Source: Streptomyces tailanensis
GTDB lineage: Bacteria > Actinomycetota > Actinomycetes > Streptomycetales > Streptomycetaceae
Direction: 5' to 3'
DNA: 39,787 bases
Assembly (NCBI RefSeq): GCF_008386495.1
Contig: NZ_VTHJ01000026.1
Coordinates: forward strand, 72,912 to 112,698
Positions 7,812-18,254 of this stretch are shown one piece after another. The translations under genes were made by a program, and so were the position numbers. Each line of letters begins with the position of its first letter. Within the stretch, counting starts at the first letter, position 1. The notes below the pieces were generated by a model. The model worked only from the letters and a program-made list of their open reading frames with translations, did no database searches and was not told the origin of the DNA.

Positions 7812-10019
7812 ATGCGGGAAACCGGCGGTACGCAGGGGTACGTACAGGCGAACAGTTTGAGCCACGGCGATAGTGAGGCGTACGAGGCGTATGAGACGCA
7901 TGCGTCGTACGGGACGTATCGCGATGCCTGGGGCATCCCTCATCTCCGTGCCGCCGGTGTCCACGAGCTGGCCCGGGCGCAGGGGCGGGTCACCGCGCTC
8001 GACCGGGCCTGGCAGCTGGAGGTCGAACGGCATCGGGTGCAGGGCGCCTCGGCGGCGTTCCTCGGCACCGACGCCGTCGCCTGGGACATGTTCGCGAGAC
8101 GGGCCCGCCTCGACGACACCGGCCGAAGATGCTTCGCCCGGCTGGAGAGAACGGACCCGGAGACCGCCGACTGGGTTCGTGCGTACGTCGAGGGCGTGAA
8201 CGAGGGGCTGGTGGAAGGGGCCCGGCGCGCGCCCGAGTTCGAGCGGGTCGGGCTCGCGCCCGGGCGCTGGGAGGCCTGGCATCCGCTCGGGGTCTGGCTC
8301 GCCACGCACATCCTGTTCGCCGGGTTCCCCGCCAAGCTCTGGCGCGAGGAGGTCGTACGGCACCTCGGCGCCGACGCGGTCGGGCTCTTCGCCACCGACG
8401 GGCCCGCCACCTCCGGCAGCAACGGCTGGTTGGTCGACGGGGCCCGTACGACGACCGGGCGGGCCGTCATCGCCGGTGATCCGCACCGGTTCATCGAGGA
8501 CCCCGGGGTGTATCAGCAGATCCGCCTCTCCTGCCCCGAGTTCGACGTCGTCGGCCTCGCCGTCCCGGGCATGCCCGGCATCGCCCACTTCGGCCACACG
8601 GGACACGTGGCGTGGGCGATCACCAACGCCATGGCCGACTACCAGGACCTCTACCGGGAGCGGCTGCGGCGGGTGCCCGGCGCTCCTGACTCCCCTGATT
8701 CCCCTGACTCCGTCGAGGCGCTAGGTCCGGACGGGCGGTGGCGGCCCGTGCACCGGCATGTGGAGGTCGTCGAGGTCGCGGGCGGTGAGCCGGTCGAGGT
8801 GGAGGTGATCGAGACCGAGCGCGGGCCGGTCGTCATCGGGGGAGTCGATCTCGATGCCGATTCCGGCGCCGATCCCGGTCCCATCAGCCTCCGTTATCCG
8901 CCCCGCGCCACCGAGGACCTCGGGCTGAGCGCGCTGCTCCCCCTCCTCCGGGCACGTGAAGTCGGGGACGTGGACCGGGCGCTCGACCGGTGGGCCGAGC
9001 CCGTGAACGTCGTCCAGGCGGCGGACACCTGGGGCGGGGTGCTGCATCGGGTGGCGGGCCGGGTGCCGGTGCGGAGCGCGGACAACCGGACGCGGATCGT
9101 CGCCGCCTGGGAGCCGGGGCACGAGTGGCGGGGGTGGCACGAGACGCCGTACGGCACGTTCGAGGACGGCGTCGCCGTCATGGCGAACCAGCGGGGCCCG
9201 GCGACACCGCTGGGTGTGGAGTTCGCCCCGCCGCACCGGGCCGAGCGCATCCGGGAGCTGCTGGACGAGAAGCCGGTGTGGTCGGCGCCGGACATGCCCG
9301 CCCTCCACATGGACACCCATCTGGCCTCCGCCGGGCCGCTGCTGGACCACCTGGGCGACGAGCCCGGCACGCTCACTCCGGCCGCGGCCGACCTCCGCGA
9401 ACGGCTGCTGCGCTGGGACCGGCGGATGGCGGCCGACAGCGTCGAGGCGGCGGCGTACGCGGCGGTGCGCGGGGCGGTCGTACGGCGGCTCGCGGCGCAG
9501 CCCGCCTTCGCGGCGCTGGCCGTGCCGCCGGCGTACCCGGAGGTCTTCCGGCCGTGGCTCTCGCTCACCGTCCGGATCGGCTTCGCGCTCGAACACCTGC
9601 TCAGGGCGGAGGAGTTGTACGGCGTCGACCGTACGGCGATCCTGCGGGAGGCGCTGGAGGAGGCCGCCGGGGCGGCCGAGTCCGGGCGGTGGGGTGACAG
9701 CCATCGGCTTGTGGCGTGGCGCGCGGTCGAGGGCGATGTGCCGGCCGAGCAGCCGGGGCTGGCCGGTGATCACGACTGTGTGCTCTGCACCTCCGCCGTC
9801 CCCGGCCTCACCGACCTCAGCGCGCGCGGGCCCGCCGCCCGTTACGTCTGGGACCTGGCCCGGCGCGAGGACAGCCTCTGGGTGGTGCCGTTCGGGGCGT
9901 CGGGGGTGGCCGGGTCGGCCCATCACCGCGATCAACTCCCCCTGTGGCTCAAGGGCGACCTCGTACCGGTTGTCACTGATTGGGATCTGCTGAAGAAGGA
10001 GAGCACTGATGACGAGTGA
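7812..10019 (+). CDS. Penicillin acylase family protein (Ntn-hydrolase), iron-regulated
   Basis: About 735 residues. Similarity begins at YRDAWGIPHLRAAGVHEL. The precursor carries the autoprocessing site G-S203-N (TSGSNGWLV); after cleavage S203 would be the N-terminal nucleophile of the beta chain. The later HTGHVAWAITNAMADYQDLY block and NRTRIVAAWEPG are family features. No signal peptide, so it is probably cytosolic. The family hydrolyses amides, including acyl-homoserine lactones and penicillins. The iron box 20 bp upstream and a GNAT gene overlapping the 3' end by 11 bp suggest acylation or deacylation of a siderophore here. The start between 7812 and about 7905 is uncertain, because there is little room for a leader after the iron box. 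Confidence 0.88.
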   Translation: MRETGGTQGYVQANSLSHGDSEAYEAYETHASYGTYRDAWGIPHLRAAGVHELARAQGRVTALDRAWQLEVERHRVQGASAAFLGTDAVAWDMFARRARLDDTGRRCFARLERTDPETADWVRAYVEGVNEGLVEGARRAPEFERVGLAPGRWEAWHPLGVWLATHILFAGFPAKLWREEVVRHLGADAVGLFATDGPATSGSNGWLVDGARTTTGRAVIAGDPHRFIEDPGVYQQIRLSCPEFDVVGLAVPGMPGIAHFGHTGHVAWAITNAMADYQDLYRERLRRVPGAPDSPDSPDSVEALGPDGRWRPVHRHVEVVEVAGGEPVEVEVIETERGPVVIGGVDLDADSGADPGPISLRYPPRATEDLGLSALLPLLRAREVGDVDRALDRWAEPVNVVQAADTWGGVLHRVAGRVPVRSADNRTRIVAAWEPGHEWRGWHETPYGTFEDGVAVMANQRGPATPLGVEFAPPHRAERIRELLDEKPVWSAPDMPALHMDTHLASAGPLLDHLGDEPGTLTPAAADLRERLLRWDRRMAADSVEAAAYAAVRGAVVRRLAAQPAFAALAVPPAYPEVFRPWLSLTVRIGFALEHLLRAEELYGVDRTAILREALEEAAGAAESGRWGDSHRLVAWRAVEGDVPAEQPGLAGDHDCVLCTSAVPGLTDLSARGPAARYVWDLARREDSLWVVPFGASGVAGSAHHRDQLPLWLKGDLVPVVTDWDLLKKESTDDE

Positions 10020-10629
10020 GACGGCCGTGGTGCCGTACGGCGACCGCATGGCCGTGCACGAGGAGGTGATCGACGGCTTCGGGGCTGTACGGATCCTGCC
10101 GTTGGAGCCGGAGGCCGACGCCGAGGTGGTGCACGGGTGGGTGAGTGAACCGCGTGCCGAGTTCTGGGGCATGAACGGGCTCACCAAGGAGCAGGTCCAG
10201 GAGATCTACGCCCATCTCGCCACCCTCGACACCCACCACGCCTACCTCGCCGTGCACGAGGGTGAGCCCATCGGGCTGTTGCAGACGTACGAGCCGGAGG
10301 CGGACCGGGTCAGCGAGTGCTACGAGGTCATGCCCGGGGACATCGGGGTGCATGTGCTGCTGGCGCCGGCCGGGCGGGGCGGCGGCCGGCCGGGTTGGTC
10401 GGCCTCGGTTCTGGCGGCCTTCACGTCGTACGTGCTGGTCGGGCTGGACCGGCGGCGGGTGGTCGTCGATCCGGACGTGCGGAACGAGAAGGCGATCACG
10501 CGGTTCATGCGGCAGGGGTTCGAGCGGGGGCCGGTCGTCGTGCTGCCGGAGATCGATCTGCCGGATGTGTATCTGCCGGAGAAGCGGGCCCAGTTGGCGT
10601 TCCTGAGACGGGAGGATGTGCTCACGTAG
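10009..10629 (+). CDS. GNAT acyltransferase of the siderophore-biosynthesis type
   Basis: 206 residues. ATG 10009 follows GAAGGAGA and overlaps the acylase stop by 11 bp, so translation is coupled. It has the pattern of the MbtK/IucB/DesC-like group: VRILPLEPEADAEVVHGWV, then EFWGMNGLT, AYLAVHEGEPIGLLQTYE and DIGVHVLLAPAGRGG, with the acyl-CoA region followed by VVVDPDVRNEKAITRF. These enzymes acylate hydroxylamines or amines of siderophore precursors. No NIS synthetase or NRPS gene is adjacent, so the pair may tailor or salvage a siderophore made elsewhere. Substrate is unknown. Confidence 0.85.
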   Translation: MTSETAVVPYGDRMAVHEEVIDGFGAVRILPLEPEADAEVVHGWVSEPRAEFWGMNGLTKEQVQEIYAHLATLDTHHAYLAVHEGEPIGLLQTYEPEADRVSECYEVMPGDIGVHVLLAPAGRGGGRPGWSASVLAAFTSYVLVGLDRRRVVVDPDVRNEKAITRFMRQGFERGPVVVLPEIDLPDVYLPEKRAQLAFLRREDVLT

Positions 10630-10638
10630 CCTGGGCGC

Positions 10639-11121
10639 GTGACTCCTGAAGAGCTCGTCTCCCACTACGCGTTGGAGCCCATTCCGCGGGAGGGCGGTCG
10701 TTTCCGTCAGACGTGGGCGGGGGCGAAGCGGGGCGACGGGCGGCCCGAGGGGACCGCGATCGTCGCCCTGCTCACGACCGAGCCGGGCGACTACTCGGCG
10801 CTGCACCGGCTCCCCGATGACGAGATCTGGCACTTCTACCTCGGCGATCCCCTCCAGATGCTGCTCCTGCACCCCGACGGCTCGTCGCGGGTCGTCGTCC
10901 TCGGGACGGATGTGGTCGGCGGGCAGTACGTGCAGTACGTCGTGCCCGCCGGGACCTGGATGGGGGCGCGGGTCCTCGGCGGGGCCGGGGCATGGACGCT
11001 GTTCGGGTGCACGATGGCGCCCGGGTTCACCTTCGAGGGGTACGAGCACGGGGACCCCGGGGAGCTGGCCGCGCGGTATCCGGAACGGGCCGCGCTGATC
11101 GCGGAGCTGGGGAGGGAGTGA
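10639..11121 (+). CDS. Cupin-domain protein (DUF985/Cupin_5)
   Basis: 160 residues from GTG 10639, only 9 bp after the GNAT stop. The single cupin barrel shows GGRFRQTW, SALHRLPDDEIWHFYLGDP (metal-type His and Glu), QYVVPAGTWMGA, and the end FTFEGYEHGDPGELAARYP. The DUF985 family has no generally agreed reaction; some members are thought to be sugar-nucleotide epimerase-like or metal-binding. Spacing suggests it could be read through from the iron-controlled operon. Confidence 0.88.
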   Translation: MTPEELVSHYALEPIPREGGRFRQTWAGAKRGDGRPEGTAIVALLTTEPGDYSALHRLPDDEIWHFYLGDPLQMLLLHPDGSSRVVVLGTDVVGGQYVQYVVPAGTWMGARVLGGAGAWTLFGCTMAPGFTFEGYEHGDPGELAARYPERAALIAELGRE

Positions 11122-11153
11122 CCCGGAGCCCGTCGGGAGGGTCTGGGCCGGGG

Positions 11154-13187
11154 ATGAACGCGACGTTGGTGACACGCGTACCTAATCGAGGAATCCGAGA
11201 GCGGGCACCAGTGGATCCGGAGCGCGACGTGGGCCGACGCAGCGACAGGGGCGAACAGCGACATGGCGGAACCGGCGGGAACATCGAGGCCGGCGGTAGG
11301 TACGTCAGCGGCAGGTACGTCAGCGGCAGGTACGGACGTTCCGGCGCCGGATGCCGAGGGGTTCAGCGCCTGGTGCTGCTGGGCACCGTGCTGGTCCTGT
11401 TCCTCCTCGGCGGGGCGGGGCCCGCGTCCGCGCACGCAGCGCTCACGGGCAGCGACCCCGCCGACGGAAGCGTCCTCGACTCCGCTCCCCGGGACGTCAC
11501 CCTCACCTTCACCGAGTCGGTAAGCCTCCTCGACGACTCCATCCGCGTCATCGACCCGGAGAACCGCGCGGTCGAGACGGCAAAGCCGGGGCGCTCGGGC
11601 GACCGTTCCGACACGGCCCGGGTCAGCCTCCCGACGGGCCTCGACGACGGCACGTACACGATCGCCTGGCGGGTCGTCTCGGCCGACAGCCACCCCATCT
11701 CCGGCGCGCTGATCTTCTCCATCGGCGAACCCACGGCGACCTCCGCCAACCTCCCCACCGGCCTCACCGAGGACCCGCTCACCTCCTCCCTCTACGACAT
11801 CACCCGCTACTTCGCGTACGGCGCCCTCGCCCTGCTCATCGGTGTGACCGTCTTCACGACGGCGGTACTCGGCCGGGCGTACGAGGCGCTGCGCAAGCTG
11901 CTCCTGGCGGGCTGGCTGGCGCTGCTGCTGGCCTCGGCGGCCCTGTTGCTGCTCCGCGGCCCGTACGAGCGGGGCAGCGGCATCGGGGCCGCCCTCGACC
12001 CGTCCGTCCTGAGCGACACGGCGACGACCAGGCCGGGCCTCGCCCTGCTGGCGCGGCTGGCGCTGCTCGCGGCGGTCGGGGTCCTCCTCGTCCGTGTGCG
12101 GGGCCGGGACGGGGCGTGGGGGAAGGGCGCGCGCGTCGGCGGGGTCCTGCTCTCCCTCGGGCTGGCCGGCACCTGGGCGGCCGCCGAGCACGCGTCCGCC
12201 GGTGTCCAGGTGCCGGTGGCGATGACCTCGTCCGTGCTGCACCTGCTCGCCATGGCCGTCTGGCTGGGCGGACTGACGGCCCTGCTCACGGTGTTGTACC
12301 GGGCCCCCGAGTCCCTGTCGGCCACCGTGGTCACCCGCTTCTCCCGGCTCGCCTTCGCCTCGGTCGTCGTCCTCGTCGTCACCGGCGTCTACCAGTCCTG
12401 GCGCGGCCTCGGCTCCTGGGCCGCCTTCAGCACCACGGCGTACGGGCAGATCCTCGTCGCCAAGCTGGGCGCCGTGGTGTTGTTGCTGGTGGCGGCCTGG
12501 TTCTCGCGGCGGTGGACGGGGCGGTTGGGGGCCGAGCCGTCGGTGGTGGTGGCGGAGGAGCGGGTGCCTCAGCCGGTGGGGGCGGTGGCCCTGGTCAAGG
12601 AGGAGGACGGTGCCGGTGGCGGCTCGGTCGCCGCCGCGGACGCTGTGGACGGTCCCGACGACTCGTCCTCGTCCTCCGACGGCCACGGCAACGACCACCG
12701 CCAGTCCCTCCGGCGTTCCGTCCTCGCGGAGTTCACCATCGCCGTGGTGATCCTCGTGATCACCACGGCGTTGACGGGCACCCTGCCGGGCCGGGCCGCG
12801 GCGGAGAGCGCGAAGGAGGCCGGGGGCGCGGCCGCGCCCGGAGAGGTCACGGCGTCCTCGACCACGGTCCCCTTCGACGTCGGCACCCCGAACGGTCAGG
12901 GCAAGGTCCAGATCGACCTCGGGCCGGGCCGCGTCGGCCAGAACTCCGTGCAGGCCGTGGTCTTCGGCCCCGACGACGGCATCGCGACCGTCCCCGAACT
13001 GCGCCTCACGTTCACCCTCCGGGCGCAGAAGGTCGGCCCGATCGACGCGAAGCTGGAGAACCGGGGCGGCTACTGGGCCACGGACACCCTCCAACTCCCG
13101 CTGCCCGGCACCTGGACGATGAACCTCACGGTCCGTACGACGGACATCGACCAGGTCACGGTGAGGAAGTCGGTACGGGTCGGATAG
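11154..13187 (+). CDS. CopC-CopD fusion copper transport/resistance protein
   Basis: About 677 residues from ATG 11154. Order: a basic N-terminal stretch with a duplicated YVSGR unit (15-bp repeats near 11299-11330); a signal/anchor helix LVLLGTVLVLFLLGGAGPASA; a CopC domain starting HAALTGSDPADGSVL (the His after ASA is the typical Cu(II) ligand); a CopD-type multi-helix membrane region from ITRYFAYGALALLIGV to LGAVVLLLVAAW with HLLAMAVWLGGLTALL; an acidic loop; one more helix (FTIAVVILVITTALTG); and a C-terminal extracellular beta domain ending TTDIDQVTVRKSVRVG. It binds copper outside and probably moves it across the membrane. The start is uncertain; the CopC signal could begin later. Confidence 0.87.
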   Translation: MNATLVTRVPNRGIRERAPVDPERDVGRRSDRGEQRHGGTGGNIEAGGRYVSGRYVSGRYGRSGAGCRGVQRLVLLGTVLVLFLLGGAGPASAHAALTGSDPADGSVLDSAPRDVTLTFTESVSLLDDSIRVIDPENRAVETAKPGRSGDRSDTARVSLPTGLDDGTYTIAWRVVSADSHPISGALIFSIGEPTATSANLPTGLTEDPLTSSLYDITRYFAYGALALLIGVTVFTTAVLGRAYEALRKLLLAGWLALLLASAALLLLRGPYERGSGIGAALDPSVLSDTATTRPGLALLARLALLAAVGVLLVRVRGRDGAWGKGARVGGVLLSLGLAGTWAAAEHASAGVQVPVAMTSSVLHLLAMAVWLGGLTALLTVLYRAPESLSATVVTRFSRLAFASVVVLVVTGVYQSWRGLGSWAAFSTTAYGQILVAKLGAVVLLLVAAWFSRRWTGRLGAEPSVVVAEERVPQPVGAVALVKEEDGAGGGSVAAADAVDGPDDSSSSSDGHGNDHRQSLRRSVLAEFTIAVVILVITTALTGTLPGRAAAESAKEAGGAAAPGEVTASSTTVPFDVGTPNGQGKVQIDLGPGRVGQNSVQAVVFGPDDGIATVPELRLTFTLRAQKVGPIDAKLENRGGYWATDTLQLPLPGTWTMNLTVRTTDIDQVTVRKSVRVG

Positions 13188-13507
13188 ACAGGCCGTCACC
13201 GCTCGCTCTCGTGCAGCGGCGCGCCCACCAGCGACGTCGACGGGGTCCCGTCCACACCGACGGGCGGCTCCCCGGCGGGTGGACGCGGACGACCGGGTGG
13301 ACGGAGGCGACCTGGTGGTCCTGGAGGTGGCGGAGGTAGGGGTCGGGGAGGCGCCGACCGCTCGCCTCTCAATGTTTGACGATCAACATGCCCGTCGTAT
13401 CCGCTCCGCCGGTCTTCCCGCACCGCCGCCCCCGCATGCCCGCCGCCCGGCAACGCGTCCTGTTCGAACGGCGGCATCGACGGGCGGTCGGCTGGTTGAG
13501 TGGGGGT
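13188..13507. other. Intergenic region with no supported gene
   Basis: Between the copper gene and the broken dehydrogenase. Open frames here (for example the minus-strand frame from 13858 to 13196) are Pro/Arg-rich and lack family features. The only structured signal is the dyad at 13372-13389. Confidence 0.5.
13372..13389. promoter_or_regulatory. Imperfect palindrome, possible operator
   Basis: ATGTTTGACGATCAACAT: ATGTT and AACAT pair and the centre TTGACGATCAA is a near dyad. It is the most AT-rich short stretch in this region and lies 119 bp upstream of ATG 13508. The size fits a GntR- or LacI-type operator, but no regulator gene is adjacent. Confidence 0.35.
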
Positions 13508-14714
13508 ATGACCGACAGGCTCAAGCTCACCGTAAGTGTCCTGGGCACCGGCATCATGGGTGCCGCGATGGCCCGTAACCTCGCTCGCGCCGGCCACTTC
13601 GTACGGGCGTGGAACCGTACTCGTGCCAAGGCCGAGCCGCTCGCCGCCGACGGCGCGCACATCGCCGAGACGCCCGCCGAGGCGGTGCGGGGTGCCGATG
13701 TGGTGCTGACCATGCTGTACGACGGGGCCGCCGTGCGGGAGGTGATGCGCGAGGCGGCGCCCGGTCTGCGCACCCTGCGCTCCGGCGGTGCGTGGGTGCA
13801 GTCCACCACCGTCGGCATCGAGGCCGTCGCCGAACTGGCCGCCCTGGCCCGCGAACACGGGCTCGTCTTCTACGACTCCCCCGTCCTCGGCACCCGCCAG
13901 CCCGCGGAGGCGGGGCAGTTGACGGTCCTAGGGGGTTTGAAAGCCCCGCACAGCACCCGCGGCGCCCGGCACGCTCCCCCACTCTCGGCTTCGCTCGAGC
14001 GGGAGGGGCCCCCACCGCCGCACCCGGCCAAAGGCCCAAGTAGCTCCTCCCCCAGTCTCAACTTCGTTCGACCGGGGGCACCCCCATCGAGGGCCTTCGT
14101 CCGGCACGCCGAGGGCACGCACCGGCTGTGACACCAGCCTCCCCCACTCTCGGCTCCGCTCGAGCGGGGGGACCCCCACCCGCGGCGGGCGCGGGCACCG
14201 CACGGGGCTTTCAAAACACCCCCTCGCCGGACCGGCCTCGGGGCGGGAGACGGTGACGCCCGTCTTCGACGCCGTGGGCGCCCGTACCGTCTGGACCGGC
14301 GAGGACGGCGCGGCGGGCACCGCCACCCGGCTGAAGCTCGTGGCCAACAGCTGGGTGCTCGCCGCCACCAACGCGGCCGGCGAGACCCTGGCCCTGTCCA
14401 AGGCCCTCGGCGTGGACCCGCGGTCCTTCTTCGAGGCCATCGACGGCGGCCCGCTCGACATGGGCTACCTGCGCGCCAAGTCCGCCCTCATCCTGGACGA
14501 CCGGCTCTCCCCGGCCTCCTTCGCCGTGGCCACCGCCGCCAAGGACGCCCGCCTCATCGTCGAGGCCGGACAACAGCACGGCGTACGCCTCGCCGTGGCC
14601 GCCGCCGGCGCCGAACGCTTCGCCCGCGCCGCCGTCCAGGGCCACGCCGACGAGGACATGGCGGCGGCGTATTTCGCCAGCTTCGACGAGGAGCCCACGG
14701 AGACGGGCGAATGA
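13508..14714 (+). pseudogene. NAD(P)-dependent dehydrogenase (3-hydroxyisobutyrate dehydrogenase-like), interrupted
   Basis: The 5' part (ATG 13508 to about 13929) encodes the Rossmann half: VSVLGTGIMGAAMARNLARAGH, AWNRTRAKAEPLAADGA, DVVLTMLYDGAAV, GAWVQSTTVG, and FYDSPVLGTRQPAEAGQLTVL. A 295-bp palindromic element (13930-14224) follows and brings stops and a frame change. The 3' part resumes as LAGPASGRETVTPVFDAVGARTVW and continues with the helical half containing KLVANSWVLAATNAAGETLAL, the place of the family's catalytic Lys. It ends at TGA 14714 and overlaps the next gene by ATGA. Joining 13929 to 14225 gives one intact frame, so only the insertion breaks it. The 3' half could reinitiate at GTG 14253, but half an enzyme is unlikely to work. 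Confidence 0.88.
13930..14224. mobile_element. Composite palindromic (MITE-like) element inside the dehydrogenase gene
   Basis: 295 bp, no coding capacity. Left end AGGGGGTTTGAAAGCCCCG; the reverse complement of the right end is AGGGGGTGTTTTGAAAGCCCCG. The outer parts match the 131-bp element at 15345-15475. The inside contains three versions of a Streptomyces-type palindromic unit (CTCCCCCACTCTCGGCT, CCGCTCGAGCGG and relatives) at about 13974-14015, 14043-14090 and 14140-14180, so it looks like a simple element enlarged by a nested copy. Left flank CCT and right end CCT allow a 2-3 bp target duplication. Confidence 0.72.
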
Positions 14715-15112
14715 GCGATTCCGAGCCCGCCGACGTCATACGGGAGCGGCTGGCCCGGGAGAAGAACGTCTGGCTGTGCACCGTACGATCGGACGGCTCT
14801 CCCCATGTGACCCCGGTGTGGTTCGTGTTCCTGCGCGGCGGTTGGTGGATCGGCTCGGACGGCGGTTCGGTCAAGGTCCGCAACATCGAGAGGTACGCGC
14901 GGGTGTCGCTGGCGCTGGAGGACGGCCGGTTCCCCATCGTGGCCGAGGGGGATGCCGTAGTGCACCGTCGCGTGCCGTTCCCGGCGGACATCACGGACGC
15001 CTTCGCCGCGAAGTACGACTGGGACGTCTCCGCCCCACACCGGCCGGGCGAGCCCCGCGTACTGCTCGAAGTCCCCGTACGACGCTGGCTGCTGGCCGGC
15101 ACCGCCCAGTAG
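14711..15112 (+). CDS. Pyridoxamine 5'-phosphate oxidase-like (PPOX) family protein
   Basis: 133 residues. ATG 14711 overlaps the stop of the broken dehydrogenase (ATGA), so it was translationally coupled to it. Split beta-barrel motifs: NVWLCTVRSDGSPHVTPVWF, GGWWIGSDGGSVKVRNIER, RVSLALEDGRFPIVAEGDAV, and the C-terminal VLLEVPVRRWLL. Proteins of this short group bind FMN or F420 and reduce small substrates; which cofactor is used here cannot be read from the sequence. Because the upstream frame is broken, its translation may be reduced unless reinitiation from 14253 occurs. Confidence 0.85.
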   Translation: MSDSEPADVIRERLAREKNVWLCTVRSDGSPHVTPVWFVFLRGGWWIGSDGGSVKVRNIERYARVSLALEDGRFPIVAEGDAVVHRRVPFPADITDAFAAKYDWDVSAPHRPGEPRVLLEVPVRRWLLAGTAQ

Positions 15113-15183
15113 CCCGCAACCCCTGGCCGTACCGGTCAGGAATCGAGAAGCGCCGGGGCGGCGCCGCCCCTAGCGTGAGGGCC

Positions 15184-15724
15184 ATGGACCTCACCATCCA
15201 CGCGAGCTTCCTTCCGCACGACGACCCGGACGCCGCCCTGGCCTTCTACCGCGACACCCTCGGCTTCGAGGTCAGGGGCGATGTCGGGCACGGCGGGACG
15301 TGCTGGATCACGGTCGGCCCGGCCGGTCAGCCCGGCACGTCCCTAGGGGGGTGGTGAAAGTCCCGCACAGCACCCGCGGCGCCCGGCACGCTCCCCCACT
15401 CTCGGCTCCGCTCGAGCGGGGGGACCCCCACCCGCGGCGGGCGCGGGCACCGCACGGGACTTTCACCACACCCCTGGTCCTGACTCCGCCCGCCGCCGAC
15501 CCCGACCTCACCGACGACGAGCGCGACACCATCGCCGAGATGATGGCCAAGGGCACCTACGCCGGCATCGTCCTCGCCACCGCCGACCTCGACGCCACCT
15601 TCGACCGGCTCCAGGCCCGTGACGCCGACGTCGTCCAGGAGCCGATCGACCAGCCGTACGGCGTCCGCACTGCGTCTTCCGCGACCCGGCCGGCAACTGG
15701 ATCCGTATCCAGCAATCGCGCTGA
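15184..15724 (+). pseudogene. VOC (glyoxalase/bleomycin-resistance) family protein, interrupted and frameshifted
   Basis: Starts MDLTIHASFLPHDDPDAALA, with FYRDTLGFEVRGDV as in the first VOC half. After GTSL (about 15344) a 131-bp palindromic element inserts and ends the frame within three codons. The protein resumes as VLTPPAADPDLTDDERDTIA and YAGIVLATADLDATFDRL, and a second lesion near 15668 (one base missing in the stretch that should read GVRDCVFRDPAGNW) shifts the frame before the end, which otherwise reads RDPAGNWIRIQQSR. Two independent lesions make loss of function likely. The single-base lesion could be a sequencing error; the element is not. Confidence 0.87.
15345..15475. mobile_element. 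131-bp palindromic (MITE-like) element inside the VOC gene
   Basis: Left end AGGGGGGTGGTGAAAGTCCCG; the reverse complement of the right end is AGGGGTGTGGTGAAAGTCCCG (19 of 21 match). Inner GC-rich arms (CACCCGCGGCG, CCGCGGCGGGCG) extend the imperfect inverted repeat around one CCGCTCGAGCGG palindrome. No open frame of its own. Exact removal joins CCT to GGTCCTG and restores T-S-L-V-L. Same orientation and same CCT target edge as the element 1.4 kb upstream. Confidence 0.75.
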
Positions 15725-15780
15725 GCCCCCTAAGACCTACGGAAGCCCTACAGAGATCACAGATGGAGACACGAGACACG

Positions 15781-18168
<2,388 letters not shown>

Positions 18169-18254
18169 GCGGGGTGGGTCGGCGGCTGTCCGGAGCGGCC
18201 GCCCACCCGCGAAAAGTCGTGCGGGCGGATCGGGCGGGCCAGCAGACTGACCTA

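Noticed and set aside
8721..10187. 488-residue minus-strand frame over the acylase gene
   Set aside because: Low-complexity Arg/Pro-rich shadow without family features.
10836..13199. 787-residue minus-strand frame over the CopCD gene
   Set aside because: Arg/Gly/Asp-rich shadow; the plus frame has signal peptide, CopC and membrane helices.
13196..13858. 220-residue minus-strand gene downstream of the copper gene
   Set aside because: Overlaps the well-supported dehydrogenase on the other strand and is Pro/Arg low-complexity.
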